DNA of 64,000 bases from Sinimarinibacterium arenosum (lineage in GTDB: Bacteria; Pseudomonadota; Gammaproteobacteria; Nevskiales; Nevskiaceae), in the NCBI RefSeq assembly GCF_005047655.1, contig NZ_SUKF01000003.1:186001-250000 (forward strand). Direction: 5' to 3'. The position numbers and the translations under genes are program-made. Within the stretch, counting starts at the first letter, position 1. Every line of letters begins with the position of its first letter. Positions 19,432-29,588 of the stretch are shown one piece after another. The notes under the pieces were generated by a model, which was not told the origin of the DNA, searched no databases, and saw nothing but the letters and a program-made list of their open reading frames with translations.

Positions 19432-20760
19432 ATGGATGAACTGGCGGTCGCAAACGGACAGCACCTGATCGTCGCGTTGATGACGGGTGGCGGCGGGCTG
19501 ATCCTGTTCTGGACCGACCGGCGCAGCGCGCCCAGTCGGGCGCTGGCCTTGGGACTGGTGCTGATCGGAGTGCGCCTGCTGCTCAATGCCGACCAGCAGG
19601 GCGCCGAGCTTCCCCTTTGGCGGGTCGTGCTGCTGGCGCGCCTGGTCGAGTCCGCCGCAATCATCACCGGCATCGAGTGGGCGCGCCGAATCGGCCTGAC
19701 CGCCACTGACGCGCTGCGCCGCACGGTGCACTGGTTGTTTCGTGTCGCGCAGTTGCTCGTTCTCGTTTTTGCGCTGATGCAGGTTGGGTATCTGCTGTTG
19801 GCACCGGAGGCGGCAACCTCCGATATCGAAGGGCCGATCCGGGTGCGGGGCTACGAGTGGGCGCTGTTTGCGCCGGTTCTCGGCAGTGCCGCATTGCTGG
19901 CAGGCATCGCAATCGTGATCCTGCTGATCACGCGTACCGATCCGGTGGAATCTGTGCGGCTGCGTGCATTGCTGTTTGCATCCCCGCTGCTGCTGGCGGC
20001 GTTGGTTATCCGCGAAAGCTGGGTTCCGCTGGTGCTGTCAGCGGGACTGCTGGTGTTCCTTGCCGGCACGATCCGGTACCTGATCCTGCAATCGCAGCGC
20101 GCGCAATCCTTGAGTGAGTTTCTGTCCCCCGAGGTGGCTCGGCTGGTCAAACTGCGCGGTACCGATGTCGCGCTGCGCCGGGAGAAGCGGCGGATCAGCG
20201 CGGTGGTGTGCGACCTGCGCGGTTTTACCGCGTACGCAGACCGTCAGGATTCGGATACTGTGGTTGGCCTGCTGGAGCGGTACTACGCGGTGGTCGGTGA
20301 CGTTGCGGCTGCGCATGGGGGCATGGTCAAGGACCACGCTGGCGATGGGGTGCTGATTCTGGTCGGTGCGCCGGTGCCGCATCGGCGCCATGCACGGCGG
20401 GCACTGCGCCTCGCGCGTGAACTCAGCGAACGCGTCACCGCGCTGCTCGACGGGCAGACCGACGCGCTCGGGGTCGGGATCGGGGTGGCCAGCGGCGAAG
20501 TCACCGTCAGGGCGATCCAAGGCGGCGGGCGGCTGGAATACGTGGCCGTGGGCAGCGCGGTGAATCTTGCCGCGCGTCTGTGTCAGCGCGCCGGATCCGG
20601 CGAGGTCCTGGTCGACGCCGTCACCCTCGAGGAAGTGGAGCGATACGACGAGCGCCCCTGTTTGCAGCGGTTGCCGGATGAGCCGGTCAAGGGGTTCGAA
20701 ACGACCGTGATCGTGCACCGGCTGCTGCCGGACAGTGCCGAAATCGCGACGATCCGATAG
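19432..20760 (+). CDS. Membrane-anchored class III adenylate/guanylate cyclase
   Basis: A 442-residue protein with about six membrane helices (residues 1-215) and a C-terminal class III cyclase domain. Metal ligands are in VVCDLRGFTAY and HAGDGVLILVG; the transition-state pair Asn/Arg is in VGSAVNLAARL, so catalysis looks intact. No HAMP or PAS domain is evident. It is followed 72 bp later by a c-di-GMP enzyme, which suggests a cAMP/c-di-GMP signalling locus. The product (cAMP or cGMP) cannot be set from sequence alone. Confidence 0.92.
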   Translation: MDELAVANGQHLIVALMTGGGGLILFWTDRRSAPSRALALGLVLIGVRLLLNADQQGAELPLWRVVLLARLVESAAIITGIEWARRIGLTATDALRRTVHWLFRVAQLLVLVFALMQVGYLLLAPEAATSDIEGPIRVRGYEWALFAPVLGSAALLAGIAIVILLITRTDPVESVRLRALLFASPLLLAALVIRESWVPLVLSAGLLVFLAGTIRYLILQSQRAQSLSEFLSPEVARLVKLRGTDVALRREKRRISAVVCDLRGFTAYADRQDSDTVVGLLERYYAVVGDVAAAHGGMVKDHAGDGVLILVGAPVPHRRHARRALRLARELSERVTALLDGQTDALGVGIGVASGEVTVRAIQGGGRLEYVAVGSAVNLAARLCQRAGSGEVLVDAVTLEEVERYDERPCLQRLPDEPVKGFETTVIVHRLLPDSAEIATIR

Positions 20761-20832
20761 GCGGAGCGCGTCAGCCGAAGACAGGGGCGGATTGGCGTTG
20801 TTGCGCCGGCTGCCCCCTGTAATCATGACTTC

Positions 20833-23800
20833 ATGAATCCGGTACGCAGTCGGTTTGTGGGCGCATTGGCGCTGCTCGCGGGTCTGGGGCTGAGCACGTT
20901 CGCCTATCGCCAGGTGCAATTGGTTGAACAGGAGACGGCGAACCGCAAGTTCGACGCGCGTACTGCTGCGGTGACCGATTTCATTGGCGAGCGCTTTTTC
21001 GACTACGAACAACTGCTCAGAGCCGGCGTCGCGCTGTTCAATACCGACAGCGCCGTGAGCCGTGCAGACTGGAATCGTTTCGTCAGTACCCTGCAGGTCA
21101 CCGAGCGCTATCCCGGCACCCAGGGCCTTGGTTATGCGCGCTGGTTGCGGCCCGAGCAGGTCGGCGATCTGGTCGCACAGGTTCGTGCGGAGGGTTATCC
21201 CGAGTTTGAACTGCATCCTGCCGGATCGCGCGATCACTACGGCGTCATTGTCTATCTGGAACCGTTTGATCTGCGCAATCGTCGCGCTTTCGGATATGAC
21301 ATGTTTTCGCAGTCGGTGCGACGCGAGGCAATGCAGCGCGCAATCGATACCGGCGACGCTTCGTTAACCGGTCGCGTGACCCTGGTCCAGGAGACTGAGG
21401 TTGATCAGCAGGCCGGCACCCTGCTGTATCTGCCGGTTTATGCGGGAGGAGGTGTGCCCGCCACGCAGGAAGAACGTCGCCAGAGCATTATCGGATTCGT
21501 GTACAGCCCGCTTCGCATGAACGATCTGATCAGCGGCGTACTTGGCCACAGTTTCGATGATCTGAAACTGCGCATCGTGGATTCCGCGGAATCCGGCGAT
21601 GCCGATCTGCTGTTCCGCTCGCCGAATCTGACGCCGAGTGATCTGTCGCCGTCGACGCCGCGCTGGACACGGACGCTGAAAATTGGCGGACACCATTGGA
21701 AAGTGGAAGCGTTTCCGGCGCAACCGCTGGTCACCGGCTGGTCGCGCGCCCTGTTGATTCTGCTTGGTGGTGCACTGATCAGTCTGCTGGTGGCGATCCT
21801 GCTGTGGTCGGCGACCGGTGCCCGCGACCGAGCGGTGGCGCTGGCGCGTTCGATGACGCAGGCGCTTAGGCGTACTCAGGAGCGTCAGCAGGCCGTGCTC
21901 GACAGTGCGGTTGACGCGATTCTTACGGTCAACGCTCGAATGCAGATCAGCTCGGCCAATCATGCGATGGCGCGAATGTTCGGCCGTACCGTTGATGATT
22001 TGCGGGATACCGAAATCACGCGACTGTTGCCGGAATTTCCGACGTTGATGGATGACGTACAAAGTCCGCAGACGGCGCAGCAGTCCTCTCCGGTCCGACG
22101 CGAGACGCTCGGGCGTCGCGCCAATGATCAGGAATTTCCAGCGGAGGTCACGATCAGCCCGCTGTCGGGCGAGGTCGATGCCGAGGGTGGTGCGGTTGTC
22201 GTTACGATTCGCGATCTGACCCTGATCCGTCAGGCACAGGCCGCGCTGGCTGCCGCGCACTCGCTGCGCGAGTCGATTCTCAGTCATGCGCCATTTGCGG
22301 TGATCGCCGTGGATACCGATCTGAGGGTGGCCGAAATCAATCCCGCTGCGGAAGCACTGTTGTGGTACCGCAAGGATGAACTGGTCGGTCGCGGAAATCT
22401 GGGCTGGATTCTCGGAACCGACTCTGCCGACGATGGAAAAACCCAATCCGTGATCGACAACGTCCTGAGTCCGGTGCGGCGCGGGCAGGTCGATGAGCGG
22501 GAGTGGAGCTACCAGCGCAAGGACGGCAGTCGGGTGCTGGTCAATCAGGTCGTCACCGCACTGCGCGATGAGGTTGGCGCGGTCACCGGCTTTCTGGTCA
22601 TTGCCTACGACATCACCGAACGCAAGCGTACCGAAGACTACATCCGGCATCTGGCGCACCACGATGCACTGACCGAGCTGCCGAACCGGGCGTTGTGCAC
22701 TGACCGTCTGGAAGTTGCGATGGCGCAGGCACGCCGCACTGCGCAGAAGGTCGGTGTGCTGATGATCGATCTGGATCACTTCAAGCGCATCAATGATTCG
22801 CTGGGACATCACGTCGGCGACGAGTTGCTGATCCAGGTGACTTCGCGTCTGCGTCATAGCGTGCGCGAGGGCGATACCGTCGCGCGCATGGGCGGTGACG
22901 AGTTTGTTGTCGTGCTGCCGGGGATTTCCGATCAGGAAGACGCGCTGCGCGTCGCCCGGACCCTGGTCGACGTGTTGCCGCAGCCGATCAGCGTTGGGGC
23001 GCACGAACTGCATGTCACACCCAGCGTCGGCGTCTGCCTGTATCCCGATGATGGTGCCGACACGATCACGCTTCTGAAGAACGCGGATACCGCGATGTAT
23101 CACGCCAAGGAGCATGGGCGAAATCGCTACAGCCTGTTCTCGCAGGACATGCTGCGCGCCAGCGAGAGCAAGATGGCGATGGAGAGTGCGCTGCGCCGGG
23201 CGATTGCGCGCAAGCGTCTGTTGCTGCATTACCAGCCTCTGGTATCGCTGGGCGACGGCGAAGTCACCGGGATGGAAGCGCTGCTGCGCTGGCCCGATGA
23301 CAAGGGGGGCTTCATTCCCCCCGATGTGTTCATCCCGATTGCCGAGGAAACCGGTCTGATCAATCAGATGGCAGACGGGTTGCTCGGACAGGCCTGCGCC
23401 GATGCGATGCTGTTGTCACAGCAGCTTGCGCGTCCACTGGGCATCGCCGTCAACATTTCGCCCAAGCAGTTTCACAATGCGCGTCTGATCGACGTGGTGC
23501 GTTCGGCGTTGCAGAACAGCGGTCTGCCGCCGCAGTTGCTGACGCTGGAAGTGACCGAGCGCATGCTGATCGGCGACCCGGCCGATGCCGCAGAAGTTCT
23601 GCGCGGTTTGCGACACCTGGGGGTCGGTGTTGCCATCGACGATTTTGGAACGGGCTATTCCAGTCTTGCGTACATTTCGCAATTTCCGATCAGCAAGCTG
23701 AAGATCGATCGCTCCTTCATTCGTGATCTCGGTGAAGATACCGCTGACACCGCCGTGATCAACGCGATCATCGCGATGGGGCGTTCAATGCACCTGCAAG

Positions 23801-23985
23801 TGATCGCCGAAGGCGTGGAGACCGCAGCGCAACGCGACTATCTGCGTGCGCGCGGGTGCCATGAGGTGCAGGGCTTCATGTTCAGTCCCGGTGTGCCGGT
23901 CGCTGAATTCGCCCAGGTGGTTACGCGCATCGAGCGTTCCAACCCACAGCCCGCTGTGGCGCAGCCGGCCATCGTTCAATTCTGA
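20833..23985 (+). CDS. CHASE-PAS-PAS-GGDEF-EAL c-di-GMP enzyme
   Basis: A 1050-residue membrane sensor. A first membrane helix (about 8-25) leads to a periplasmic CHASE domain (about 40-290; ...YPGTQGLGYARWL), then a second helix (about 302-325), a PAS domain (about 350-465), a second PAS with PAC (about 480-605), GGDEF (about 610-775) and EAL (about 795-1035). The cyclase motif GGDEF is intact and is preceded by REGD, a product-inhibition I-site. The phosphodiesterase motif reads EALLRW and DDFGTGYSSL is complete, so both activities are possible. CHASE domains in other proteins bind cytokinin-like or small hydrophobic ligands; the ligand here is unknown. Confidence 0.95.
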   Translation: MNPVRSRFVGALALLAGLGLSTFAYRQVQLVEQETANRKFDARTAAVTDFIGERFFDYEQLLRAGVALFNTDSAVSRADWNRFVSTLQVTERYPGTQGLGYARWLRPEQVGDLVAQVRAEGYPEFELHPAGSRDHYGVIVYLEPFDLRNRRAFGYDMFSQSVRREAMQRAIDTGDASLTGRVTLVQETEVDQQAGTLLYLPVYAGGGVPATQEERRQSIIGFVYSPLRMNDLISGVLGHSFDDLKLRIVDSAESGDADLLFRSPNLTPSDLSPSTPRWTRTLKIGGHHWKVEAFPAQPLVTGWSRALLILLGGALISLLVAILLWSATGARDRAVALARSMTQALRRTQERQQAVLDSAVDAILTVNARMQISSANHAMARMFGRTVDDLRDTEITRLLPEFPTLMDDVQSPQTAQQSSPVRRETLGRRANDQEFPAEVTISPLSGEVDAEGGAVVVTIRDLTLIRQAQAALAAAHSLRESILSHAPFAVIAVDTDLRVAEINPAAEALLWYRKDELVGRGNLGWILGTDSADDGKTQSVIDNVLSPVRRGQVDEREWSYQRKDGSRVLVNQVVTALRDEVGAVTGFLVIAYDITERKRTEDYIRHLAHHDALTELPNRALCTDRLEVAMAQARRTAQKVGVLMIDLDHFKRINDSLGHHVGDELLIQVTSRLRHSVREGDTVARMGGDEFVVVLPGISDQEDALRVARTLVDVLPQPISVGAHELHVTPSVGVCLYPDDGADTITLLKNADTAMYHAKEHGRNRYSLFSQDMLRASESKMAMESALRRAIARKRLLLHYQPLVSLGDGEVTGMEALLRWPDDKGGFIPPDVFIPIAEETGLINQMADGLLGQACADAMLLSQQLARPLGIAVNISPKQFHNARLIDVVRSALQNSGLPPQLLTLEVTERMLIGDPADAAEVLRGLRHLGVGVAIDDFGTGYSSLAYISQFPISKLKIDRSFIRDLGEDTADTAVINAIIAMGRSMHLQVIAEGVETAAQRDYLRARGCHEVQGFMFSPGVPVAEFAQVVTRIERSNPQPAVAQPAIVQF

Positions 23986-24049
23986 ATAAGGCTGGGGCCG
24001 CTGCGCAGTGACGCTGCGGCTCCCAGCCGTGACTTCTGGTGGATGCAGC

Positions 24050-27000
24050 TCAGTCGCTGTCCTTGCGATGAACGGCGGCGAACAGGGTCGGCAGCACCAG
24101 CAGGCTCAACAAGGTGGCCGAAAGGATGCCGCCGATCACGACAGTAGCCAGCGGACGCTGGACTTCGGCACCGGTGCCGGTGTTCAGCGCCATTGGCAGA
24201 AAGCCCAGCGACGCGACCAGTCCGATCATCAGAATCGGTCGCAGTCGCGTCAGCGAACCTTCAGTCACTGCATCGATCAGCGCGCTGTTCTGGGACAGCA
24301 GTTCGCGGAACATCGACACCAGCACGACGCCGCTGAGGACTGCCACGCCGGATAGCGTGATGAAGCCGACGCCGGCGGAGATCGACAGCGGAATGTCGCG
24401 CAACCACAGCGCCAGGATGCCCCCGGTCAAGGCCAGCGGTACGCCTGAGAACACCAGCAAGGCATCCTTGACCGAGGCGAACGTCAGGTAAAGCAGGCCG
24501 AAGATCATCAGCAGCGCGATCGGCACCACGATGGTCAGGCGTTGCGCCGCCGAAGTCAGCTGTTCGAAGGTGCCGCCCCAGGTCATGTAGTAGGCCGGCG
24601 GCAAGACCACGGCGCTGGCGACGCGGGTCTGCGCCTCGCCGACGAAGCCGCCGAGGTCGCGACCACGCACATTGGCCGTCACCACGATGCGGCGCTTGCC
24701 GTTCTCGCGCGAAATCTGGTTCGGCCCCAGGGTGCGTTCGACCCGCGCGACTTCGGACAGCGGTATGTAGCCGCCGCTGCCGTTCAGCAACAACGGCAGA
24801 CGTGCCAGTGCGGACGGATCAGTGCGTTGCGATTCGGGCAGGCGCACGACGACGTCGTAGCGCGCGTCGCCTTCGAAGATCTGCCCGGCTGGCTGGCCGC
24901 CAATGGCAACCGCCACCAGATCCTGAACCTCGGCAACGTTGACTCCATAGCGCGCCAGACGTTCGCGATCAGGCTCGACCGCGAGCATCGGCAGGCCGCT
25001 GGCCTGTTCGACCTTGACATCGGCAGCCCCGGGGACTGCAGTGATTTCAGCAGCGACGCGTCGCGCAACACGTTCCAGCGTGTCCAGATCATCGCCGAAG
25101 ATCTTGATCGCCAGATCGGCGCGGACGCCCGAGATCAGCTCGTTGAAACGCATCTGGATCGGTTGGGTGAAACCGTAGGACGCGCCCGGCACCGCATCGA
25201 CCGTGGCGGCCAGTTCCTCGATCAGCTGGGCTTTCGGCTTGGCCGGATCCGGCCATTCATGACGCGGCTTGATCATCACGAAGGTATCGGTCTCACCGGG
25301 AGACATCGGGTCAGTTGCCGCCTCGTTGGTGCCGGTGCGCGCGAACACTCTGGCGACTTCAGGCACGTTCATCAGCGCAGCGTTGACCCGGACCTGTTCG
25401 GTCACGGCCTGCTCAATGCCCACGCCCGGCACGCGGGTGGGCTGGATGATCAGATCGCCTTCATCGAGGTTGGGGATGAACTCGGTGCCCAGTCGCGTGG
25501 CCATCACCCCGCAGATCAGCACCAGCACGACCGCGCCGGTCAGGATCGGGGTCGGCCGGCGCAGCGACCAGGCCAGCGCCGGCGCGTAGATGCGCTTGGC
25601 GGAATGGACGATCAGGTTTTCCTTTTCAGAAATCGGACCGCGCAGCAGGATCGCGATCAGCGCGGGCACCATCGTCACCGACAGGAACAGCGCGGCAAGC
25701 AGTGCCATCACCACGGTCAGCGCCATCGGATGGAACATCTTTCCTTCGACACCGGTCAGCGCGAAGATCGGCAGGTTGACCAGCACGACCACCAGCACGC
25801 TCACCAAGCTGGGTCTGAACACTTCAGCTGTTGCCTCGTGCACGATCGACAGCCGATGGGCCAGCGACAACGGGCTGCTGACGCGATGCTGCTCGGCGCC
25901 CAGACGCAGGATGCAGTTCTCGACGATGATCACCGAACCGTCGACGATCAGGCCGAAGTCGAGCGCGCCCAGACTCATCAGATTACCGCTGACATTGGCG
26001 CCAACCATGCCGGTGAAAGTCATCAGCAACGACACCGGAATCACCAGCGCGGTCAGCAGCGCTGCGCGCAGATTGCCCAGCATCAGGAACAGCACGACAA
26101 CGACCAAGACCGCGCCTTCGATCAGGTTCTTCTGAACCGTGCCGACAGTCTTTTCGACCAAATCGGTACGGTTGTAAACCGTCAGCGCGCGTACGCCCTC
26201 GGGCAACTGCTGGCGAATCTCGTCGAGCTTCTCCGCAACACGGCGCGAGACAATGCGGCTGTTTTCTCCGATCAGCATGAATGCGGTCGACAGCACCGTT
26301 TCCTCGGTGCCCAGCTGGGCGGCGCCGGTGCGCAGGGGGCCGCCAATTTTTACCTCGCCAACGTCGGCGATGCGCACCGGGGTGCCGTCAACGGTTGCGA
26401 TGACGACGTTGCGAATGTCGTCAATGCTGCGCAGTTCTCCGGTCGTGCGCACCAGCAGTTGTTCGCCATTGCGCTCGATGTAGCCGGCGCCGCGGCTGGC
26501 GTTGTTTTCCTCCAGCGCCATCACCACGTCGTCGAGCTTGAGCCGGTGCGCCAGCAGCATCGTCGGGTCGGGCAGTACGTGATACTGCTTGACCACGCCG
26601 CCGATCGAGTCGACTTCAGTAACGCCGGCGGTCTGACGCAACTGCGGACGGATGATCCAGTCCTGGATACTGCGCAATGCGGTTGCGTCATAGGGACTGC
26701 CGTCGGCCTGGCGCGCATCGGCGTCAGCCGTCAGTGCGTACATGAAAATCTCGCCGAGTCCGGTCGCCACCGGGCCCAGAGTCGGTTCGATTCCGCCCGG
26801 CAGGCTGCCGCGCACTTCCTGCAGGCGCTGGTTGACCTGCTGTCGCGCAAAGTAAAGATCGGTACCGTCGGCGAAGACTGCCGTGACCTGCGACAGGCCG
26901 TACTTTGAAATCGAGCGGGTCTGACTGAGCCCAGGCAGGCCGCCCAGCGCGGTCTCGATCGGGAAAGTCACACGGCGTTCGGTTTCGAGCGGCGAATATC

Positions 27001-27163
27001 CGGGTGCACGTGTGGCAATCATCACCTGGACGTTGGTGATGTCGGGTACCGCGTCTACCGGCAGACGCTGATAGGCCAGTACGCCGATGATGCACAGGCC
27101 AAGCGTCATCGCCATCATCAGCCAGCGACGGGTGACGGCGAGGTGGAGGAGTCGTGTGATCAT
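24050..27163 (-). CDS. czcA: Heavy-metal efflux RND pump, CzcA type
   Basis: A 1037-residue inner-membrane proton antiporter, the pump subunit of a tripartite metal exporter. The membrane-helix-4 motif DFGLIVDGSVIIVEN keeps the two Asp and one Glu of the CzcA/HME1-3 class, which move divalent cations (Zn, Co, Cd or Ni) rather than the Cu(I)/Ag(I) of CusA. The N-terminal PVDAVPDITNVQV is another CzcA-type signature. The gene starts 4 bp after the adaptor gene stop and closes the operon. The likely metal is inferred from the motif class, not proven. Confidence 0.94.
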   Translation of the reverse strand: MITRLLHLAVTRRWLMMAMTLGLCIIGVLAYQRLPVDAVPDITNVQVMIATRAPGYSPLETERRVTFPIETALGGLPGLSQTRSISKYGLSQVTAVFADGTDLYFARQQVNQRLQEVRGSLPGGIEPTLGPVATGLGEIFMYALTADADARQADGSPYDATALRSIQDWIIRPQLRQTAGVTEVDSIGGVVKQYHVLPDPTMLLAHRLKLDDVVMALEENNASRGAGYIERNGEQLLVRTTGELRSIDDIRNVVIATVDGTPVRIADVGEVKIGGPLRTGAAQLGTEETVLSTAFMLIGENSRIVSRRVAEKLDEIRQQLPEGVRALTVYNRTDLVEKTVGTVQKNLIEGAVLVVVVLFLMLGNLRAALLTALVIPVSLLMTFTGMVGANVSGNLMSLGALDFGLIVDGSVIIVENCILRLGAEQHRVSSPLSLAHRLSIVHEATAEVFRPSLVSVLVVVLVNLPIFALTGVEGKMFHPMALTVVMALLAALFLSVTMVPALIAILLRGPISEKENLIVHSAKRIYAPALAWSLRRPTPILTGAVVLVLICGVMATRLGTEFIPNLDEGDLIIQPTRVPGVGIEQAVTEQVRVNAALMNVPEVARVFARTGTNEAATDPMSPGETDTFVMIKPRHEWPDPAKPKAQLIEELAATVDAVPGASYGFTQPIQMRFNELISGVRADLAIKIFGDDLDTLERVARRVAAEITAVPGAADVKVEQASGLPMLAVEPDRERLARYGVNVAEVQDLVAVAIGGQPAGQIFEGDARYDVVVRLPESQRTDPSALARLPLLLNGSGGYIPLSEVARVERTLGPNQISRENGKRRIVVTANVRGRDLGGFVGEAQTRVASAVVLPPAYYMTWGGTFEQLTSAAQRLTIVVPIALLMIFGLLYLTFASVKDALLVFSGVPLALTGGILALWLRDIPLSISAGVGFITLSGVAVLSGVVLVSMFRELLSQNSALIDAVTEGSLTRLRPILMIGLVASLGFLPMALNTGTGAEVQRPLATVVIGGILSATLLSLLVLPTLFAAVHRKDSD

Positions 27164-27167
27164 CGGC

Positions 27168-28136
27168 TCATTCCTCTTCGCGCGTCAGCAGCTCGGACTT
27201 GAGCATGAAGGTGTTGCCGCGAGCGACACGGGTTCCGGCCACGATTCCCTCGAGAATCTCGACATTCGCCGAGTCCGCGGCACCGAGACGGACTTGCTGT
27301 GGCGTCAATCCGTCCGGCGTTTCGACAAAGACGCTGGGTTTGCCGTCGATCGACTGGACTGCGTCGGCGGGGACCGCCAATGCCGCGCTGTGTTGCCGGA
27401 TCTCGATCCGAGCCTTCACGAACTGACCCGGCAGCCAGTGGCGATCGACGTTGTCCAGTGGTGCACGCACGCTGACGCCGCGGTTGCTGCTGTCGGCTTC
27501 GGCGCCGACGTACGTCAGTTTCGACCGGATTGGCGCATCCGCTGCGCTGCTTTGCATGACCTCAACGGCCTGACCGAGCGCAACCTGGCCTGCTTGGCTG
27601 GCGAATACGGTCAACGCGGCGTTGACCTGGCTCAGATCGGCCACCACGGCCAGCACCGCATCGCTGACTGATTCTCCGGTGCCGGCGTGGAGCTCCAGCA
27701 CGATGCCGTCGATGGGGGACGTCAGCCGGTAGGTTCGCAGGCTGTCACTGGACTCGATCGTCAGCAGCGCGTCCCCGGCTTTGACGGCGTCTCCCTGTCG
27801 CACGTCCACGCTGCGCACGATGCCCGGGTAACGCGCGGACAGCTGGCGCTTGCGGTTGCGTGGAAGGGTGATCTCGCCGTAGACCTCAAGCGTCTCGGAG
27901 AGGGTTGCGGGCCCCGCAGTGGCTATCGTGATGCGGTTGCCGGCGTAATCGGCCGGAGCGATGCGGATCACTTCCGCTGCCGTTGGCGCGGTTGCCGTGG
28001 TGTCGACTGATGGCGCCTCCGTCGGCTTTGCGGAACAGGCGCTCAAGCTCAGTGCCAGCAGTGCCAGCGGCAGCGCAGTCGAAATCCGATTCATCAGGCG
28101 CGGGGTGGTGAATGCTGTGGCGATGGATGGGTTCAT
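27168..28136 (-). CDS. czcB: Metal efflux RND periplasmic adaptor (CzcB-like)
   Basis: A 322-residue membrane-fusion lipoprotein linking CzcA to the outer-membrane channel. A signal peptide ends in a lipobox (LALSLSAC). The lipoyl halves read RQLSARYPGIVRSVDVRQGD and TYRLTSPIDGIVLELHA, with a beta-barrel and membrane-proximal domain after. There is no helical hairpin of usual length between the lipoyl halves (KAGDALLTIESSD... joins directly), so the coiled coil is very short. The start ATG has AGGACG upstream; a second ATG (28094) directly before the signal peptide is possible. It lies 10 bp after the TolC-type gene. Confidence 0.9.
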   Translation of the reverse strand: MNPSIATAFTTPRLMNRISTALPLALLALSLSACSAKPTEAPSVDTTATAPTAAEVIRIAPADYAGNRITIATAGPATLSETLEVYGEITLPRNRKRQLSARYPGIVRSVDVRQGDAVKAGDALLTIESSDSLRTYRLTSPIDGIVLELHAGTGESVSDAVLAVVADLSQVNAALTVFASQAGQVALGQAVEVMQSSAADAPIRSKLTYVGAEADSSNRGVSVRAPLDNVDRHWLPGQFVKARIEIRQHSAALAVPADAVQSIDGKPSVFVETPDGLTPQQVRLGAADSANVEILEGIVAGTRVARGNTFMLKSELLTREEE

Positions 28137-28146
28137 GTTCGGCGTC

Positions 28147-29454
28147 CTAGGGTGCGGGCGACGCGGCGGTCGCATCGTCGGGGGGCGCAAGCGCGGTCAT
28201 GCGCTCGATCGCAGCCAGAAAGCGGTGATAGTCGGCGGCATTGGTGACACGCTCGCGTTCAAGTTCCAGCGCGGTCGTGCGGGCGTCGAGAACATCGAGT
28301 TGCGAGTAGCGGCCTTCGTTGTATCCACGCAGAGTCGCCTTCAGCGCTGCGTCAGCGCGCGGGATCAGGGTCTGGCCCAGGGTTTCGACCAGGGTGCGCG
28401 CGTGCCGGAGTTCCTGTGTCAGGTCGTACAGGGCCGCCTTGGCATGGATCAACGCGCCACGCTGCTGCACCTCCACAAGGTCACGCTGCGCGGCGGCGGC
28501 GGCGATGCGTCCCTGGTTGCGGTCGGACCATGGCAGCGGAAACAGCAGCGTGGCGACGAGGCCCACATCGTTGCTGCGCTCAAAGCGCCGCACTCCGGTA
28601 CTGAGGACCGGGTTGCCGCTGGCCTGCGCGCGTGCCAGCGCCAGCTCTGACTCGCGCAGGCGGCGTTCGATGTCGTAGCGTGCGTAGTCCGGGCTGCTAC
28701 TCAACTGCGCGAGCAGTTGTTCTGGCTCCGGCAGCGATGGAAGTTCCAGCAGATTGGCTTCGGCCTGACTGAACTCCGCGCTATCTGCGCCCCACTGTGC
28801 GGCAAGCCAGCGCCGCTGGGTCAGCAGCAGATGTTCGTAGTGCTCGACTTCCAGCAAGGCACGCTCACGCCCGATTGCAGCGCGTTGACGTTCGAGGTCG
28901 CTGGCGGCACCGGCGCGCACGCGGCGGTCGGCCATGGCGTAGACCGATTCGGCGATGTCTGCGCTGTGCTGGGCCAGTTGCAGTTGCTGCTGCGATTCAA
29001 CCACGTCGATGAAGCGGCGCGCCGTATCGGCGGCCACATCCAGGCGTGCCAGCGTGTAGTCAGTGTCGATGCGAACGATGCCGTCGCGCGCTACGGCAAC
29101 CCGTGCGCGACGTTTTTCGCTGCCTTCCAGCGCAAGCGCAAGACGCAGCGTAGCTTCCATGGAATCTGCGGCTTTGTAGTCACCGGAGCCGGCGAAATTC
29201 TCGACATCAATGCCAATCTCGGGGTTGGGCTTCAGGCCTGCCTGCAGCGTCAGCGCTTCGGCCGCACTCCGTTGCGGTGCAAAGGCGTCAAGTGCGGGGT
29301 TGCTGTTCAGCGCGGCTTGCAGAGCTGCGCGCATCGTCAAGGCAGCGCCAGGCTGGGGCGTCGTGGCGGCCTGGGCGAAGCCGGCTGCTGTCGCGGCAAC
29401 CAGCATGACCAACAGAGACAGAGCGACCTTGCGAGGTCGTGATCTCGGATACAT
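28147..29454 (-). CDS. czcC: TolC-family outer-membrane channel (CzcC-like)
   Basis: A 435-residue outer-membrane efflux protein. The signal peptide (VALSLLVMLVAATAAGFAQA) precedes two long helical OEP repeats typical of TolC-family channels (for example RALLEVEHYEHLLLTQRRWL and YDLTQELRHARTLVETLG). In the same operon as the adaptor and pump, it completes the export path across the outer membrane. Confidence 0.93.
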   Translation of the reverse strand: MYPRSRPRKVALSLLVMLVAATAAGFAQAATTPQPGAALTMRAALQAALNSNPALDAFAPQRSAAEALTLQAGLKPNPEIGIDVENFAGSGDYKAADSMEATLRLALALEGSEKRRARVAVARDGIVRIDTDYTLARLDVAADTARRFIDVVESQQQLQLAQHSADIAESVYAMADRRVRAGAASDLERQRAAIGRERALLEVEHYEHLLLTQRRWLAAQWGADSAEFSQAEANLLELPSLPEPEQLLAQLSSSPDYARYDIERRLRESELALARAQASGNPVLSTGVRRFERSNDVGLVATLLFPLPWSDRNQGRIAAAAAQRDLVEVQQRGALIHAKAALYDLTQELRHARTLVETLGQTLIPRADAALKATLRGYNEGRYSQLDVLDARTTALELERERVTNAADYHRFLAAIERMTALAPPDDATAASPAP

Positions 29455-29588
29455 GGGAATCCCTCATCTGGGCCACCCGCGCGAATGGCAGCGCGGCGGC
29501 ACACGGACATCAGACGCGCGAATCGACCGGGTTGTGTCGGCTCAGCGTCAGCAAGCGTTCCGCGATTTGCGGAACCGGGAGGGAACCA

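Noticed and set aside
24542-26908. Long plus-strand open frame (788 codons) opposite czcA
   Set aside because: Antisense shadow of the RND pump; the sequence has no recognisable motif and is rich in Gln/Arg/His, as expected from reversed high-GC codons.
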